A stretch of 64,000 bases of DNA from an uncultured Lachnospiraceae bacterium (GTDB taxonomy: Bacteria; Bacillota; Clostridia; Lachnospirales; Lachnospiraceae), in assembly GCA_902780385.1 (NCBI GenBank), contig CACZFF010000006.1, positions 62,001 through 126,000 of the forward strand, written 5' to 3'. This document shows, in pieces, positions 6,995 to 15,386 of this stretch. Both the position numbers and the translations under genes were made by a program. Under the pieces are notes generated by a model that saw nothing but the letters and a program-made list of their open reading frames with translations, was not told the origin of the DNA and did no database searches. Within the stretch, counting starts at the first letter, position 1. Each line of letters opens with the position of its first letter.

Positions 6995-8305
6995 ATGAAT
7001 ATCCGTGAAGAAGCGAGGAAAATGAAGCTTGTCGCTCCTGTGCTTGCCGCATCTTCCAACGAAATGAGAAATGGTGCCCTGCGCGCGATCGCAGAAGCCC
7101 TGACGGCAAGAAAAGACGAAATCTTTGCCGCAAACGCCCAGGACTGCCAGGCCGCCGCTGAGAACGGCATCGCACAGGCAGTCATGAAGCGTCTCGTCTT
7201 TAATGACGCAAAGCTCAACGATGTCTGTAAAGGCATTGATCAGCTGATCACCCTTCCCGATCCGATCGGAAAAACCCTCCTGAAAAGGGAGCTGGACGCC
7301 GGGCTTGTCCTCGAGCGTGTCAGTGTCCCCATCGGCGTGATCGGTGTCATTTTCGAGGCGAGGCCGGATGCTCTGGTACAGATTTCCACCCTCTGCCTCA
7401 AGAGCGGCAACTGCGCGATCCTGAAGGGCGGTAAAGAGACCGCAAAAACAAACCGCGTCCTCTTTACCATCATCCACGAAGCCGCTGTCGCGGCAGGCCT
7501 TCCCGAATCCTGCCTGCTGCAGGCTGAGCTCCACAATGAGATCGACGAGCTTCTGCAGTGCGAAAAAGATGTGGACCTGCTCATCCCCCGCGGCTCCAAC
7601 CAGTTCGTGCAGTACATCATGAACAACACAAAGATTCCCGTCATGGGACACGCGGACGGCATCTGCCATATCTACCTGGACCGCGATGTCGATATGGACA
7701 TGGCAACAGACGTCATCCTTGACGCCAAGACCCAGTACACAGCTGCCTGCAACGCTGTGGAGACTCTCCTGATCCACCGGGAGATCGCCCCGGTCTTCCT
7801 TCCCCGCCTGGCCCGCGAACTCAAAAACGCCGGCGTAAAACTCAGAGGCACACAGGAGGCAGAGGACCTGATCGCGCGCTCCTCTGAGGCTGCCGCACAG
7901 ATCGAAGCTGTCGATATCATGACAGACGACGATTTCCGCACGGAGTACCTGGATATGATCATCTCCATCAAAATCGTCGCGGATGTCGAGGAAGCCATTG
8001 ACCACATCAACCGCTACGGTTCCCACCACACAGACTCCATTCTGACCCGTGATGATGCTGTGGCCGCCCGCTTCATGCAGATGGTCGACTCCGCAGGGGT
8101 CTATCGCAACTGCTCCACCCGCTTCGCGGACGGTTTCCGCTACGGTTTCGGTGCCGAGGTAGGCATCAGCACCAGCAAACTCCACGCCCGCGGTCCTGTC
8201 GGACTCGATGGCCTTGTGACCTACAAATACCTGCTCAACGGCAGCGGACAGATCGTCGGCGACTACGCCAGCGGCAGAAGTCACTTCCATTTCAGGGACC
8301 TGTAA
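6995..8305 (+). CDS. proA: Glutamate-5-semialdehyde dehydrogenase (gamma-glutamyl phosphate reductase)
   Basis: ProA reduces gamma-glutamyl phosphate to glutamate-5-semialdehyde with NADPH, the second step of proline synthesis. The 436-residue protein is of normal length. The aldehyde dehydrogenase-type nucleophile is the Cys in YTAACNAVETLL, and NCAILKGGKE and IPRGSNQFVQYI are family signatures. The ATG at 6995 is six bases after AAGGAGG; the ATG at 6992 is too close. The kinase gene proB, usually adjacent, is absent here: rlmH lies upstream and a convergent CotH gene downstream only 23 bases away. proB must be elsewhere if the pathway is complete. Confidence 0.97.
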   Translation: MNIREEARKMKLVAPVLAASSNEMRNGALRAIAEALTARKDEIFAANAQDCQAAAENGIAQAVMKRLVFNDAKLNDVCKGIDQLITLPDPIGKTLLKRELDAGLVLERVSVPIGVIGVIFEARPDALVQISTLCLKSGNCAILKGGKETAKTNRVLFTIIHEAAVAAGLPESCLLQAELHNEIDELLQCEKDVDLLIPRGSNQFVQYIMNNTKIPVMGHADGICHIYLDRDVDMDMATDVILDAKTQYTAACNAVETLLIHREIAPVFLPRLARELKNAGVKLRGTQEAEDLIARSSEAAAQIEAVDIMTDDDFRTEYLDMIISIKIVADVEEAIDHINRYGSHHTDSILTRDDAVAARFMQMVDSAGVYRNCSTRFADGFRYGFGAEVGISTSKLHARGPVGLDGLVTYKYLLNGSGQIVGDYASGRSHFHFRDL

Positions 8306-8328
8306 ATCAAAGGATCCGGTCTGTCTAT

Positions 8329-10575
8329 TTACCGGAGCGGTTCCGTGAGGGCTCGCACCGTCACCTGCACTGCGCTGCCCGCCTCCGCAGAGGACAGGCT
8401 GTCGCTGATCACCAGGGTTTCTCCGCTTTGGGTGCCGGAACCGGATGCTCCCTCTGCATGGGCGGCCTCACCGTTGATCTCCCAGCCGATGAAGCGATAG
8501 CCCTCCATGGGCTTCGCCGTGACCGCAAAGGAAGTGCCGCGGTAGTATTGGTTCGACCACTTCCTGCCCGGGCCGACGATCATATTGTTCCAGGAAACAG
8601 AGACTCCGTCCCCTGCCTCGATCGAGACATGGTAGCGTTCCTGCAGCCCCATATATTTGGCGATGTCCGCCCGGTAGAGACCTTCCTTTTCCCGGACGTT
8701 GTTTTTGGTCTTTTCTGCGGTATCTTCCATTTCCGTCCAGAAATCCTGCCCGTAGTCAAGGATATATTCGCGCTCCAGATCCGTGTAGAGGGCATCCAGA
8801 ACCGCACAGGCATAATCCGGTTCGAAGGTCGTACGCAGAAGATCGTCAACATAGGTCAGGAAGGTATCCCTGTATTTTCTGCATGCCATGACATGGTAAA
8901 AGGTATTTTTCTCATCCCGCATCAGATAATCGATCAGTTCCGTTGACCAGTGCTCCGGCGCACTGTGCAGATCATTGGTAAGAATCTGATCCATGTCATC
9001 CAGCAGGAATCTGAAACGTCCGTCCGAATAGGGATTTCCCGGATCCTGCTCCCCGTTATAGCGCCACATGGTGACATTGTTGAAGGGCCAGTCAGAATTA
9101 TTAAAGAGCACCTCGAGTGCAAAATAAAACAGATAGTTGTCCATATCGACTGCATTTTCAAGAGCTTTCTGGTTTTCCGTCTGTGTCAGATCCGCATTGA
9201 AGAGATTGAGGATTTTCGCACTTTTGTAGGCATCGTAGTCACTGGTGTCGTATCTTTCGATCGCATCGGGTACTCCCAGATTAAAGATCCTGCAAATATA
9301 GTCTTTGGTCACACTCGGCGTCACGTCACAGTCCGTGTAGAACTGCCCGTTGAGGAATGCCACACCCAGACGGGCTCCGGCAAGCCCCGGAAAACCGCTC
9401 GCATCGCTGATGATCTTGGCATATTCGTTGCGGACGCTCCGGTTGTGATACTGGGGAACTCCATGTGTACGGAAGCGGATCTTCTGAAAAGAGACAGGAT
9501 CTTCCGGAATAGCTGTGGTCCCGATGTCCGTCCCCGTCTCCTCCGCCTTCTGCAGATTGCCTGCGCGGCTGTAGGAGCCCCCGGTGAAAATACCAAGGGC
9601 AAAAGAAGAATCAGAACTTCCTTTGGCCGGTGATGCCACGATACGGAGCGTTTTCGCCGGAAGATTACGGGAGCTGAATCCGCCCACCTCGATTCCTGTA
9701 TCCTCTTCGAGCAGGACTTCTCCCTCCGGCGAAAACAGGGTCACGTGACCGTCTTTGGTCCATTCAGCACCCTCCTGATAATAATTTCCGCAGCGGTCCT
9801 TGCGTATGCCCTTGTCCAGATCTTTCCAGTAATGACTCCCGCGCACCATGATGCCCTTGTCATAATCAAACAGGTTGGAGGAATCCGTACTGAGACAGAC
9901 CACATACCCGTCGTATCGTTCAAACACACCGGGGCCGACCACGTAGGTCCTGGTCACTACAGCACTTGTATCCTCTCCCTGCACCAGGCGGGCCCGGACG
10001 GGGATCACATAGATCCCGTCCTCAGTCCGGTCCACATAAAGGCCATTGTCAGACGACGCAGTGTTTTTTTCCTGCTCCCATTGTCTGCGCTGATTCTCAA
10101 TGGAATATTCTTCCGCAGTCTCACTTTTCTTCTGAGCGGCTTCCTCCTCTGAAATTTCCTCCTCTGCGGAATCTCCGGCCGATTTCGCTTCTCTTGCGGC
10201 CGCTGTCTCTTTTGCTGTCTCTGCCTCTTCCGCTTTCTTTAGCCGGATCACTTCCCCTATGTCTATGCCGTCTTTATAAAGGAGGCTGTCCCCCGTCGGA
10301 TCATCGCCGTTTACCGTATAGCGGATCTCGATCGTATCATCCTCCGGGATATTCCGGTCAGCTTTCAGCTCCAGCAGGAAGCTTTCCTCAAAAAAGCCGC
10401 TGTCAACACTGAAGGACACCGGCGGCCCCTCTAGTTTTTCCAGAGAAGCCCGGAGTGTCCTTGCTCTTTCGAAAACAAAATAATAAAACATCCACACAAG
10501 GATCAGAAGCAGGGTCATGATCCCCGCCGCTGCCACGGCAATATTCCGTCCTGTGTTTTCTCTTTTATGACGCAT
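8329..10575 (-). CDS. CotH-kinase family protein, membrane-anchored
   Basis: The 748-residue protein has an N-terminal membrane anchor (about 10-35) and a chitobiase-C-terminal-like beta domain (about 55-100, with IRYTVNGDDPTGDS). A Glu/Ala/Lys-rich linker (~105-170) leads to a CotH-type domain across ~210-620, with the aspartate cluster RFRFLLDDMDQIL. An InlB B-repeat-like domain (~650-745, containing GYRFIGWEINGE) ends the protein. CotH proteins are atypical kinases; the spore-coat founder phosphorylates coat proteins. This architecture points to an extracytoplasmic, surface-anchored protein rather than a coat component. It follows the zinc-ribbon gene by 16 bases and is probably cotranscribed with it. 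The substrate is unknown. Confidence 0.85.
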   Translation of the reverse strand: MRHKRENTGRNIAVAAAGIMTLLLILVWMFYYFVFERARTLRASLEKLEGPPVSFSVDSGFFEESFLLELKADRNIPEDDTIEIRYTVNGDDPTGDSLLYKDGIDIGEVIRLKKAEEAETAKETAAAREAKSAGDSAEEEISEEEAAQKKSETAEEYSIENQRRQWEQEKNTASSDNGLYVDRTEDGIYVIPVRARLVQGEDTSAVVTRTYVVGPGVFERYDGYVVCLSTDSSNLFDYDKGIMVRGSHYWKDLDKGIRKDRCGNYYQEGAEWTKDGHVTLFSPEGEVLLEEDTGIEVGGFSSRNLPAKTLRIVASPAKGSSDSSFALGIFTGGSYSRAGNLQKAEETGTDIGTTAIPEDPVSFQKIRFRTHGVPQYHNRSVRNEYAKIISDASGFPGLAGARLGVAFLNGQFYTDCDVTPSVTKDYICRIFNLGVPDAIERYDTSDYDAYKSAKILNLFNADLTQTENQKALENAVDMDNYLFYFALEVLFNNSDWPFNNVTMWRYNGEQDPGNPYSDGRFRFLLDDMDQILTNDLHSAPEHWSTELIDYLMRDEKNTFYHVMACRKYRDTFLTYVDDLLRTTFEPDYACAVLDALYTDLEREYILDYGQDFWTEMEDTAEKTKNNVREKEGLYRADIAKYMGLQERYHVSIEAGDGVSVSWNNMIVGPGRKWSNQYYRGTSFAVTAKPMEGYRFIGWEINGEAAHAEGASGSGTQSGETLVISDSLSSAEAGSAVQVTVRALTEPLR

Positions 10576-10591
10576 TGTAGATCGGGCTCCA

Positions 10592-11959
10592 TCATATACC
10601 GCCGGGACCGGGACCTTTCCCCCCGCCCCTGGGCTGTGCGTTCTGGATCTTCACCCTGGACTCTGTCGTCCGGATATAGCGATCATCCTTAACATGAAGG
10701 CGGACTCCTCCGTCCGTCACATAGGCCGCCGCACGGTTCTTCTGTGCAACCGGTTTCATCTGGCTGCACAGGACAGCGTTGACAATAGCTGCCGGTACAA
10801 AGGCAAAAATAAATGCGATCAGATAGGATACCGCAGTCACGTCCTCCCCCGTCAAGAGGAAGGATCCGAACAGCAGGAAGCTGAGGATAAATACAGCGAG
10901 GAACCAGATCGTCTGTTTTGCTCTGGACACGGGGAGATTGCCGATCATTTTGCCGGTCTGGCCGTTCATGGCGAAGAGGAAATTCTGCCCCTGCCATTTT
11001 GTGCTCAGAAGCCATACCGGAAGAACTGCGTACTCCGTCTTCTCGTTGTAGATCTTTTCGTCGTGGGTGCGGGTGGTGACACTGGTATAACCATCGACTG
11101 TGCCCCGCAGTGCATCCTGGGCGCTGTTTCTGGATCGTTCTGCCGCCCGCTTTCCGCACTCCTGTCTGCTGACATCGTATTTATTGGCCAGATATCCCGG
11201 CATATATGCAAGAGAAAACTCCTTCAAATCCCTGTAATCAAAGGGCTCGATGCTGTCCATGAGATCATCGGGCATTTTCGTGGATGCGTCGACCGGCACA
11301 CGGCTGAAATTGATGGTGCCCTCGCGGCTAACCTCATAGTGTCTGGATCTTGTGATCTCATATTCTCCCTGCCGGTGGACTTCATCCTGCCTTGCCTCGT
11401 AAAGACCGCGCGCATCCACATGTCCGCTGTAAAGCCAGAAGGGGACATAGACACCCTTGATCTCCTCCAGATGATTCGAATTATTAAAAGATCCGGGGAG
11501 AAGGGTTTTCCCTTTGTAGTAGCCCTTCAGCGCTTTGACTGCATCCTGCTTTTCATACTTGAAGGGAATGACACAGTCCGGCTTCAGAGTACCTGCAAAC
11601 TGTCCCGGAATAACTGTATTATTTCCGCAATAAGGACACTGTGTCGCTGCGGTTGTCTCATCACAGATCAGCTCCGCGCCGCAGGATGTGCAGTTATATG
11701 CCCGCATTTTCGCGGCATCACTGCCCCAGCCGGATCCGGAATCCGCGTTTTCTTTGGCTTTGTCCGCGTTTTCTTTGGCTTTGTCCGCGTTTTCCTTTGC
11801 CTTCTCCGCGGAAGCATTTTTAGCCGCGTAGAGCTTTTCGACTTCCTGGACAGTAAAGTAACTCCCGCAGTAGTCGCATTTCAGCTTTCCGGTTTTCCCA
11901 TCAAAACGAAGCGGACCTGTACATGCCGGACACTGATAATTGGTAACCTGATCTGCCAT
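10592..11959 (-). CDS. Double zinc-ribbon membrane protein (TFIIB-type zinc ribbon family)
   Basis: The 455-residue protein begins with a zinc ribbon (CPAC and CDYC, residues 10-33) and has a second one near 90-117 (CTSC and CPYC). A KAKENAD repeat lies between them. A long soluble region follows, then two hydrophobic segments around 345-400 and a tail ending in a Gly/Pro-rich stretch. Such proteins are often annotated loosely as zinc-ribbon or PriA-like, but no helicase motifs are seen. A GGGAGGAAGG site precedes the ATG. It lies between an SPFH protein that also carries zinc ribbons and a CotH kinase, suggesting a shared membrane-associated function. No biochemical role can be assigned. Confidence 0.8.
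   Translation of the reverse strand: MADQVTNYQCPACTGPLRFDGKTGKLKCDYCGSYFTVQEVEKLYAAKNASAEKAKENADKAKENADKAKENADSGSGWGSDAAKMRAYNCTSCGAELICDETTAATQCPYCGNNTVIPGQFAGTLKPDCVIPFKYEKQDAVKALKGYYKGKTLLPGSFNNSNHLEEIKGVYVPFWLYSGHVDARGLYEARQDEVHRQGEYEITRSRHYEVSREGTINFSRVPVDASTKMPDDLMDSIEPFDYRDLKEFSLAYMPGYLANKYDVSRQECGKRAAERSRNSAQDALRGTVDGYTSVTTRTHDEKIYNEKTEYAVLPVWLLSTKWQGQNFLFAMNGQTGKMIGNLPVSRAKQTIWFLAVFILSFLLFGSFLLTGEDVTAVSYLIAFIFAFVPAAIVNAVLCSQMKPVAQKNRAAAYVTDGGVRLHVKDDRYIRTTESRVKIQNAQPRGGGKGPGPGGI
11745..11807 (-). repeat. Three tandem 21-bp units encoding KAKENAD heptads
   Basis: Positions 11745-11765 and 11766-11786 are identical; 11787-11807 differs at three bases. The encoded charged heptads separate the two zinc ribbons and may form a helix. 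Identity of two units suggests recent expansion and possible copy-number variation. Confidence 0.9.
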
Positions 11960-12085
11960 GCCTTCCTCCCGGTATATTCATAAATGCAGCTATGGTCTCG
12001 CGGCCTCAAATATGCGTGATTTATGTATGATCAAACTCCGCATTGCCCCGCGCCCGGGCGCTTCACAATGCTGTTTATTCATAAA

Positions 12086-12116
12086 GTGTGTCAGGAATGA
12101 AGTATTCCTGACACAC
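12086..12116 (-). terminator. Perfect 13-bp hairpin after the SPFH gene
   Basis: GTGTGTCAGGAAT (12086-12098) pairs perfectly with 12104-12116 around a five-base loop. On the minus strand only TTT follows, so it may act as a partial terminator or RNA-processing hairpin between the SPFH gene and the zinc-ribbon gene. Confidence 0.6.
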
Positions 12117-12157
12117 CTGTTCTCATCTATTAAAAAGATTGCCGGCTGTTTTGCAAT

Positions 12158-13474
12158 TTATGCCCTGGGCTTACCGCATCCGGAGCAGAACTTGCCGGTG
12201 TTGTCCGCCTGACCGCAGGAAGGGCAGGTCCAGGTACCGCTGGAGTCAGCGGGTTTTGCCGTGCCGCAGCCGGGGCAGAACTTGCCTTTGTTGCCGGTCT
12301 GGCCGCAGGTAGGGCAGGTCCACTCTTCAGGCTCCGCGGGTTTGGCTGTGCCGCAGCCGGGGCAGAACTTGCCGGTGTTGCCTTCCTGGCCGCAGGCAGG
12401 GCATTTCCAGCCGGCTGCCGCCGCGCCGGGTGCCTGCATCTGAGGTGCCGCCTGCTGCTGCGCTGCTGCCTGCTGCATGAGCTGTCCGACGTTGACGCCT
12501 CCGGCCTGCTGTGCCATTCCCATGCCGGCAAAGCCCATCATGGCGCCGTTGGGATTCTTGGCTGCGTCCTTCATGGCCTGTGCATTCGCCTGGACAGAAA
12601 TACCGGCTGCGATGGCTGCATTGCCGCCTGCCGCAAGACCCAGCTGGAGATTCTTGATCGCCTGCTCGTCCTCTTCGGAAGCCTTGACGCTGCTGACGCC
12701 GCACGTAACGATCTCTATGCCGTAAACCTGTCCCCATGTGGAGGAGAGTTCGGTGTTGAGAGCCTCAGAGAGTTCTCTGGTGTGGCCGGGCAGTGAGCTG
12801 TAGCGGATGCCCATATCGGAGATTCTGGCGAAGGCAGGCTGCAGGGCTGTCAGGAGCTCGGAGCGGAGCTGATCATCGATCCTGTCACGGGTGTAATCCC
12901 TGTCCACATTGCCGCAGATATTCTTGTAGAACAGAATCGGGTCAGTCATCTTGTAGGTATATTCGCCGAAGCACCTGACGGATATATCCAGGTCCAGGCC
13001 GATGTTTTTATCGACGACACGGAAAGGGACCGGGCTGGCAGTGCCGTATTTATTTCCGATGATATTCTTGGTATTGAAATAATAGACCCTCTGGTCCTTG
13101 GCTGTGACGCCGCCGTAGCTGACACGCGCCGCGAACTTTTTGAAGCTCTCTTTGATACCCTGTCCCAGATTACCGGAAAAGATACTGGGTTCTGAGGATG
13201 TGTCATAGGTGTAGGCGCCGGGCTCCGCGCAGATATCCACGATCGCGCCCTGGTCGACAATGATCATACACTGGCCTTCGTTGACAACGATCGTAGATCC
13301 ATTGGTGATCACATTCTCGCTTCCGCCTTTGTTGAGGAGGCCTGACTTGCCGGTGTGATGCTCTCCTTTGCGGACAAGAACATTCGTCGGCATTTCAGAG
13401 CAGTAAAAATATTCCTTCCACTGATCTCCAAGAACAGTACTGAGTGAAGCGCCTGCTGCTAAAATAAGTCCCAT
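12158..13474 (-). CDS. SPFH/band-7 domain protein with three C-terminal zinc ribbons
   Basis: The 438-residue protein has an SPFH-type domain over roughly residues 20-280 (motifs include GAIVDICAEPGAYTYD and GIRYSSLPGHTRELSE). A Gln/Ala-rich stretch follows at ~310-345, then three tandem zinc ribbons from ~350 to the end. Each ribbon is CPxCGQ, a five-residue turn, KFC and a second CG pair. SPFH proteins oligomerise on membranes as scaffolds; ribbon-tailed versions are known in Firmicutes without firm function. AGGGAGGT lies five bases before the ATG. The downstream zinc-ribbon and CotH genes lie on the same strand. The ribbons are close copies at DNA level too, about 90 bases apart, showing internal duplication. 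Confidence 0.85.
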   Translation of the reverse strand: MGLILAAGASLSTVLGDQWKEYFYCSEMPTNVLVRKGEHHTGKSGLLNKGGSENVITNGSTIVVNEGQCMIIVDQGAIVDICAEPGAYTYDTSSEPSIFSGNLGQGIKESFKKFAARVSYGGVTAKDQRVYYFNTKNIIGNKYGTASPVPFRVVDKNIGLDLDISVRCFGEYTYKMTDPILFYKNICGNVDRDYTRDRIDDQLRSELLTALQPAFARISDMGIRYSSLPGHTRELSEALNTELSSTWGQVYGIEIVTCGVSSVKASEEDEQAIKNLQLGLAAGGNAAIAAGISVQANAQAMKDAAKNPNGAMMGFAGMGMAQQAGGVNVGQLMQQAAAQQQAAPQMQAPGAAAAGWKCPACGQEGNTGKFCPGCGTAKPAEPEEWTCPTCGQTGNKGKFCPGCGTAKPADSSGTWTCPSCGQADNTGKFCSGCGKPRA

Positions 13475-13542
13475 TGTGTACCTCCCTTTGATACATGTTT
13501 TCTTTGTTTTCCAGGTTTTTTGTGTAACTGTTTATTGTTTTG

Positions 13543-13719
13543 TTATGCCTGATGCCGCACAACTGTGTATTCATCTCCGCCCTGATAATAGGGGCAGGAA
13601 GAGTGGCTGTCTGTCACAAAGCGCACATAGTCATCCTCGTCCATATCCGCCTCGCAGATATAGTCGCAGTACTCTTCGTCATATATGTAGAGCGCACAGC
13701 TGTCACATTCATTTTGCAT
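13543..13719 (-). CDS. Small cysteine-rich acidic protein (DUF6472-like)
   Basis: A 58-residue ORF begins MQNECDSCALYIYDEEY and ends CPYYQGGDEYTVVRHQA. It has five cysteines, two of them in the N-terminal CDSC, with CPYY near the end, and many Asp, Glu and Tyr residues. This pattern matches my recollection of DUF6472, a small family common in Lachnospiraceae; the cysteines could bind a metal, but this is not shown. An AAGGTC ribosome binding site precedes the ATG. The ORF starts 26 bases after the S41 peptidase stop codon on the same strand, so they are probably cotranscribed. The function is unknown. Confidence 0.85.
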   Translation of the reverse strand: MQNECDSCALYIYDEEYCDYICEADMDEDDYVRFVTDSHSSCPYYQGGDEYTVVRHQA

Positions 13720-13745
13720 AGATCTGACCTTATCTTAACTGTCCG

Positions 13746-15176
13746 TCACCTGCCGTTAAGGATCTGTTTGGCCTTTTCAAGCTGGTTGTCAGTCTCATCT
13801 TTTTCATACTGGTCCTTGTCAAATTCGAGGACCTGGTCGGGCTCGATACCCACCTTGTGGATGTTGCGGCCGTTACGGGTGTAGTAATCGGCGACAGTAA
13901 TCTTGATGGCAGAGCCGTCACCCAGGGGATAGAGGTTCTGGACTATGCCTTTTCCGTAGGTCTGGGTGCCGACAAGGGTTCCTGTCCCCGCGTCCTGGAT
14001 CGCGCCGGCGAGGATCTCGGAGGCGCTGGCGGAATAGCCGTTTACAAGGACAACGAGAGGGATATTGAAATCTGCGCCGGGGCAGGGATATTCGTCACGC
14101 TTGCCGTCTTTGTACTCCATGTAGAAGATCAGGCCCTCGGGCAGGATCTCGGAAGCAATCTGTGTGACTGCGGACACAGTGCCGCCGGGGTTATCGCGCA
14201 GATCCAGGATCATGGATTTCATTCCGGCCCTCTTCAGCTTTTCGAAGTTCTCATCGAACTGGCCGGGTGTCACATCATCAAACTGGCTGATCTTGAGATA
14301 GCCGATTCCGCCGTCCAGCATCTCGGATGTGACTGTGGGAACATTGATGGTCGCGCGGGTGGCTTTCACGGTGACATATTCGCCGTCTCTGCTGACTTTG
14401 ATCGTCACCTCGGTGCCTTCCTCTCCCTTGACGAGATTGGCCACCTCTGAAGTATCCATGGACAATGTATCCACACCGTCCACCTGGCAGATGATATCGC
14501 CGACTTTGAGTCCGGCTTTCTCGGCAGGTGTTCCGGGCATGATACCTGTAAAGACCGGTGCTCCCGTAGCGCTGTCGAGACCGATATAAGCGCCGATTCC
14601 CTTATATATACCGGTCGTTTCCTCTGTCATGGACTTGTATTCTTCCTGTGTATAGTAGACTGTATAGGGGTCGCCCAGGGAATCCATCAGGCCCTTGTAC
14701 ATACCGGTTTCAAGCTTCTCGACGGTGGCATCTTCGGGCTCATAGTAGTAGTCGCGGATGCAGTCTTCGAGAAGCTTCAGCTTTTGGATCGACTCCTGGT
14801 TGAGGGCTGAATCTGTCGTCGAGTCGGGATTCCTGGCAGGACTGACTGTCTGCTCCGCGATGGTCCTGACCGGAAGGATATGCATGACGACTGCCAGAAA
14901 TGCGATACCGACAGCCATGCCCACCGCAAAGATACCGGCTCTGGACGCAAACCCGCCTTTTTTGCGCCTTCGGGACACAGGATAGCCGGTGTCCGGCGTG
15001 CCGTTTGCGTACTGAGGACTGCCCGCATACTGTCTGTCTGCCCTCTGCGCGGTATCCGCGTACTGTCTGCCTGCTGCCGTGTACTGCGGATCACCCTGCT
15101 GCGGAATCTGCGGTTTATTGTAGACAGATAAATCTCTTGTTATATTTCCGGATTCGTTGTAGTCTCTCTCATCCAT
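13746..15176 (-). CDS. S41 carboxyl-terminal processing protease (CtpA-like)
   Basis: This is a 476-residue membrane-anchored serine protease. A cytosolic, Tyr/Gln-rich N terminus (1-70) is followed by one membrane segment at ~75-97. A PDZ domain at ~185-260 binds substrate C termini, and the S41 catalytic domain spans ~275-450. The likely nucleophile is the Ser in NGYSASASEILAGA and the general base the Lys in GTQTYGKGIVQ, giving the Ser-Lys dyad of this family. The extracytoplasmic domain would process envelope or secreted proteins. GAGG lies about 12 bases before the ATG. The small DUF6472-like gene follows directly. Confidence 0.95.
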   Translation of the reverse strand: MDERDYNESGNITRDLSVYNKPQIPQQGDPQYTAAGRQYADTAQRADRQYAGSPQYANGTPDTGYPVSRRRKKGGFASRAGIFAVGMAVGIAFLAVVMHILPVRTIAEQTVSPARNPDSTTDSALNQESIQKLKLLEDCIRDYYYEPEDATVEKLETGMYKGLMDSLGDPYTVYYTQEEYKSMTEETTGIYKGIGAYIGLDSATGAPVFTGIMPGTPAEKAGLKVGDIICQVDGVDTLSMDTSEVANLVKGEEGTEVTIKVSRDGEYVTVKATRATINVPTVTSEMLDGGIGYLKISQFDDVTPGQFDENFEKLKRAGMKSMILDLRDNPGGTVSAVTQIASEILPEGLIFYMEYKDGKRDEYPCPGADFNIPLVVLVNGYSASASEILAGAIQDAGTGTLVGTQTYGKGIVQNLYPLGDGSAIKITVADYYTRNGRNIHKVGIEPDQVLEFDKDQYEKDETDNQLEKAKQILNGR

Positions 15177-15386
15177 ATTGCTGTTTTTCCTCTATCATCC
15201 TGTGTATATGCTGTTATCTTCGCGGACCTGCCGGAAAAGTATCCGTGTTTCCGGACTGTCAATGAATATTTTAATGAACAGGCGTCCGTTTGTCACTGTG
15301 TTCGACAGATTCTTCACCGCAAATACACAGAATAGTTACACTGCATGTCCCTCCGGGAGTGTGTTCATGTGAGGGATCGTAAGCGG

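Noticed and set aside
6971-8290. 439-residue minus-strand frame opposite proA
   Set aside because: It is an antisense shadow of a high-GC gene; proA motifs and ribosome binding site decide the coding strand.
8312-8336. Small CCGGT/ACCGG inverted repeat between proA and the CotH gene
   Set aside because: A 5-bp stem without a T tract is too weak to call a terminator.
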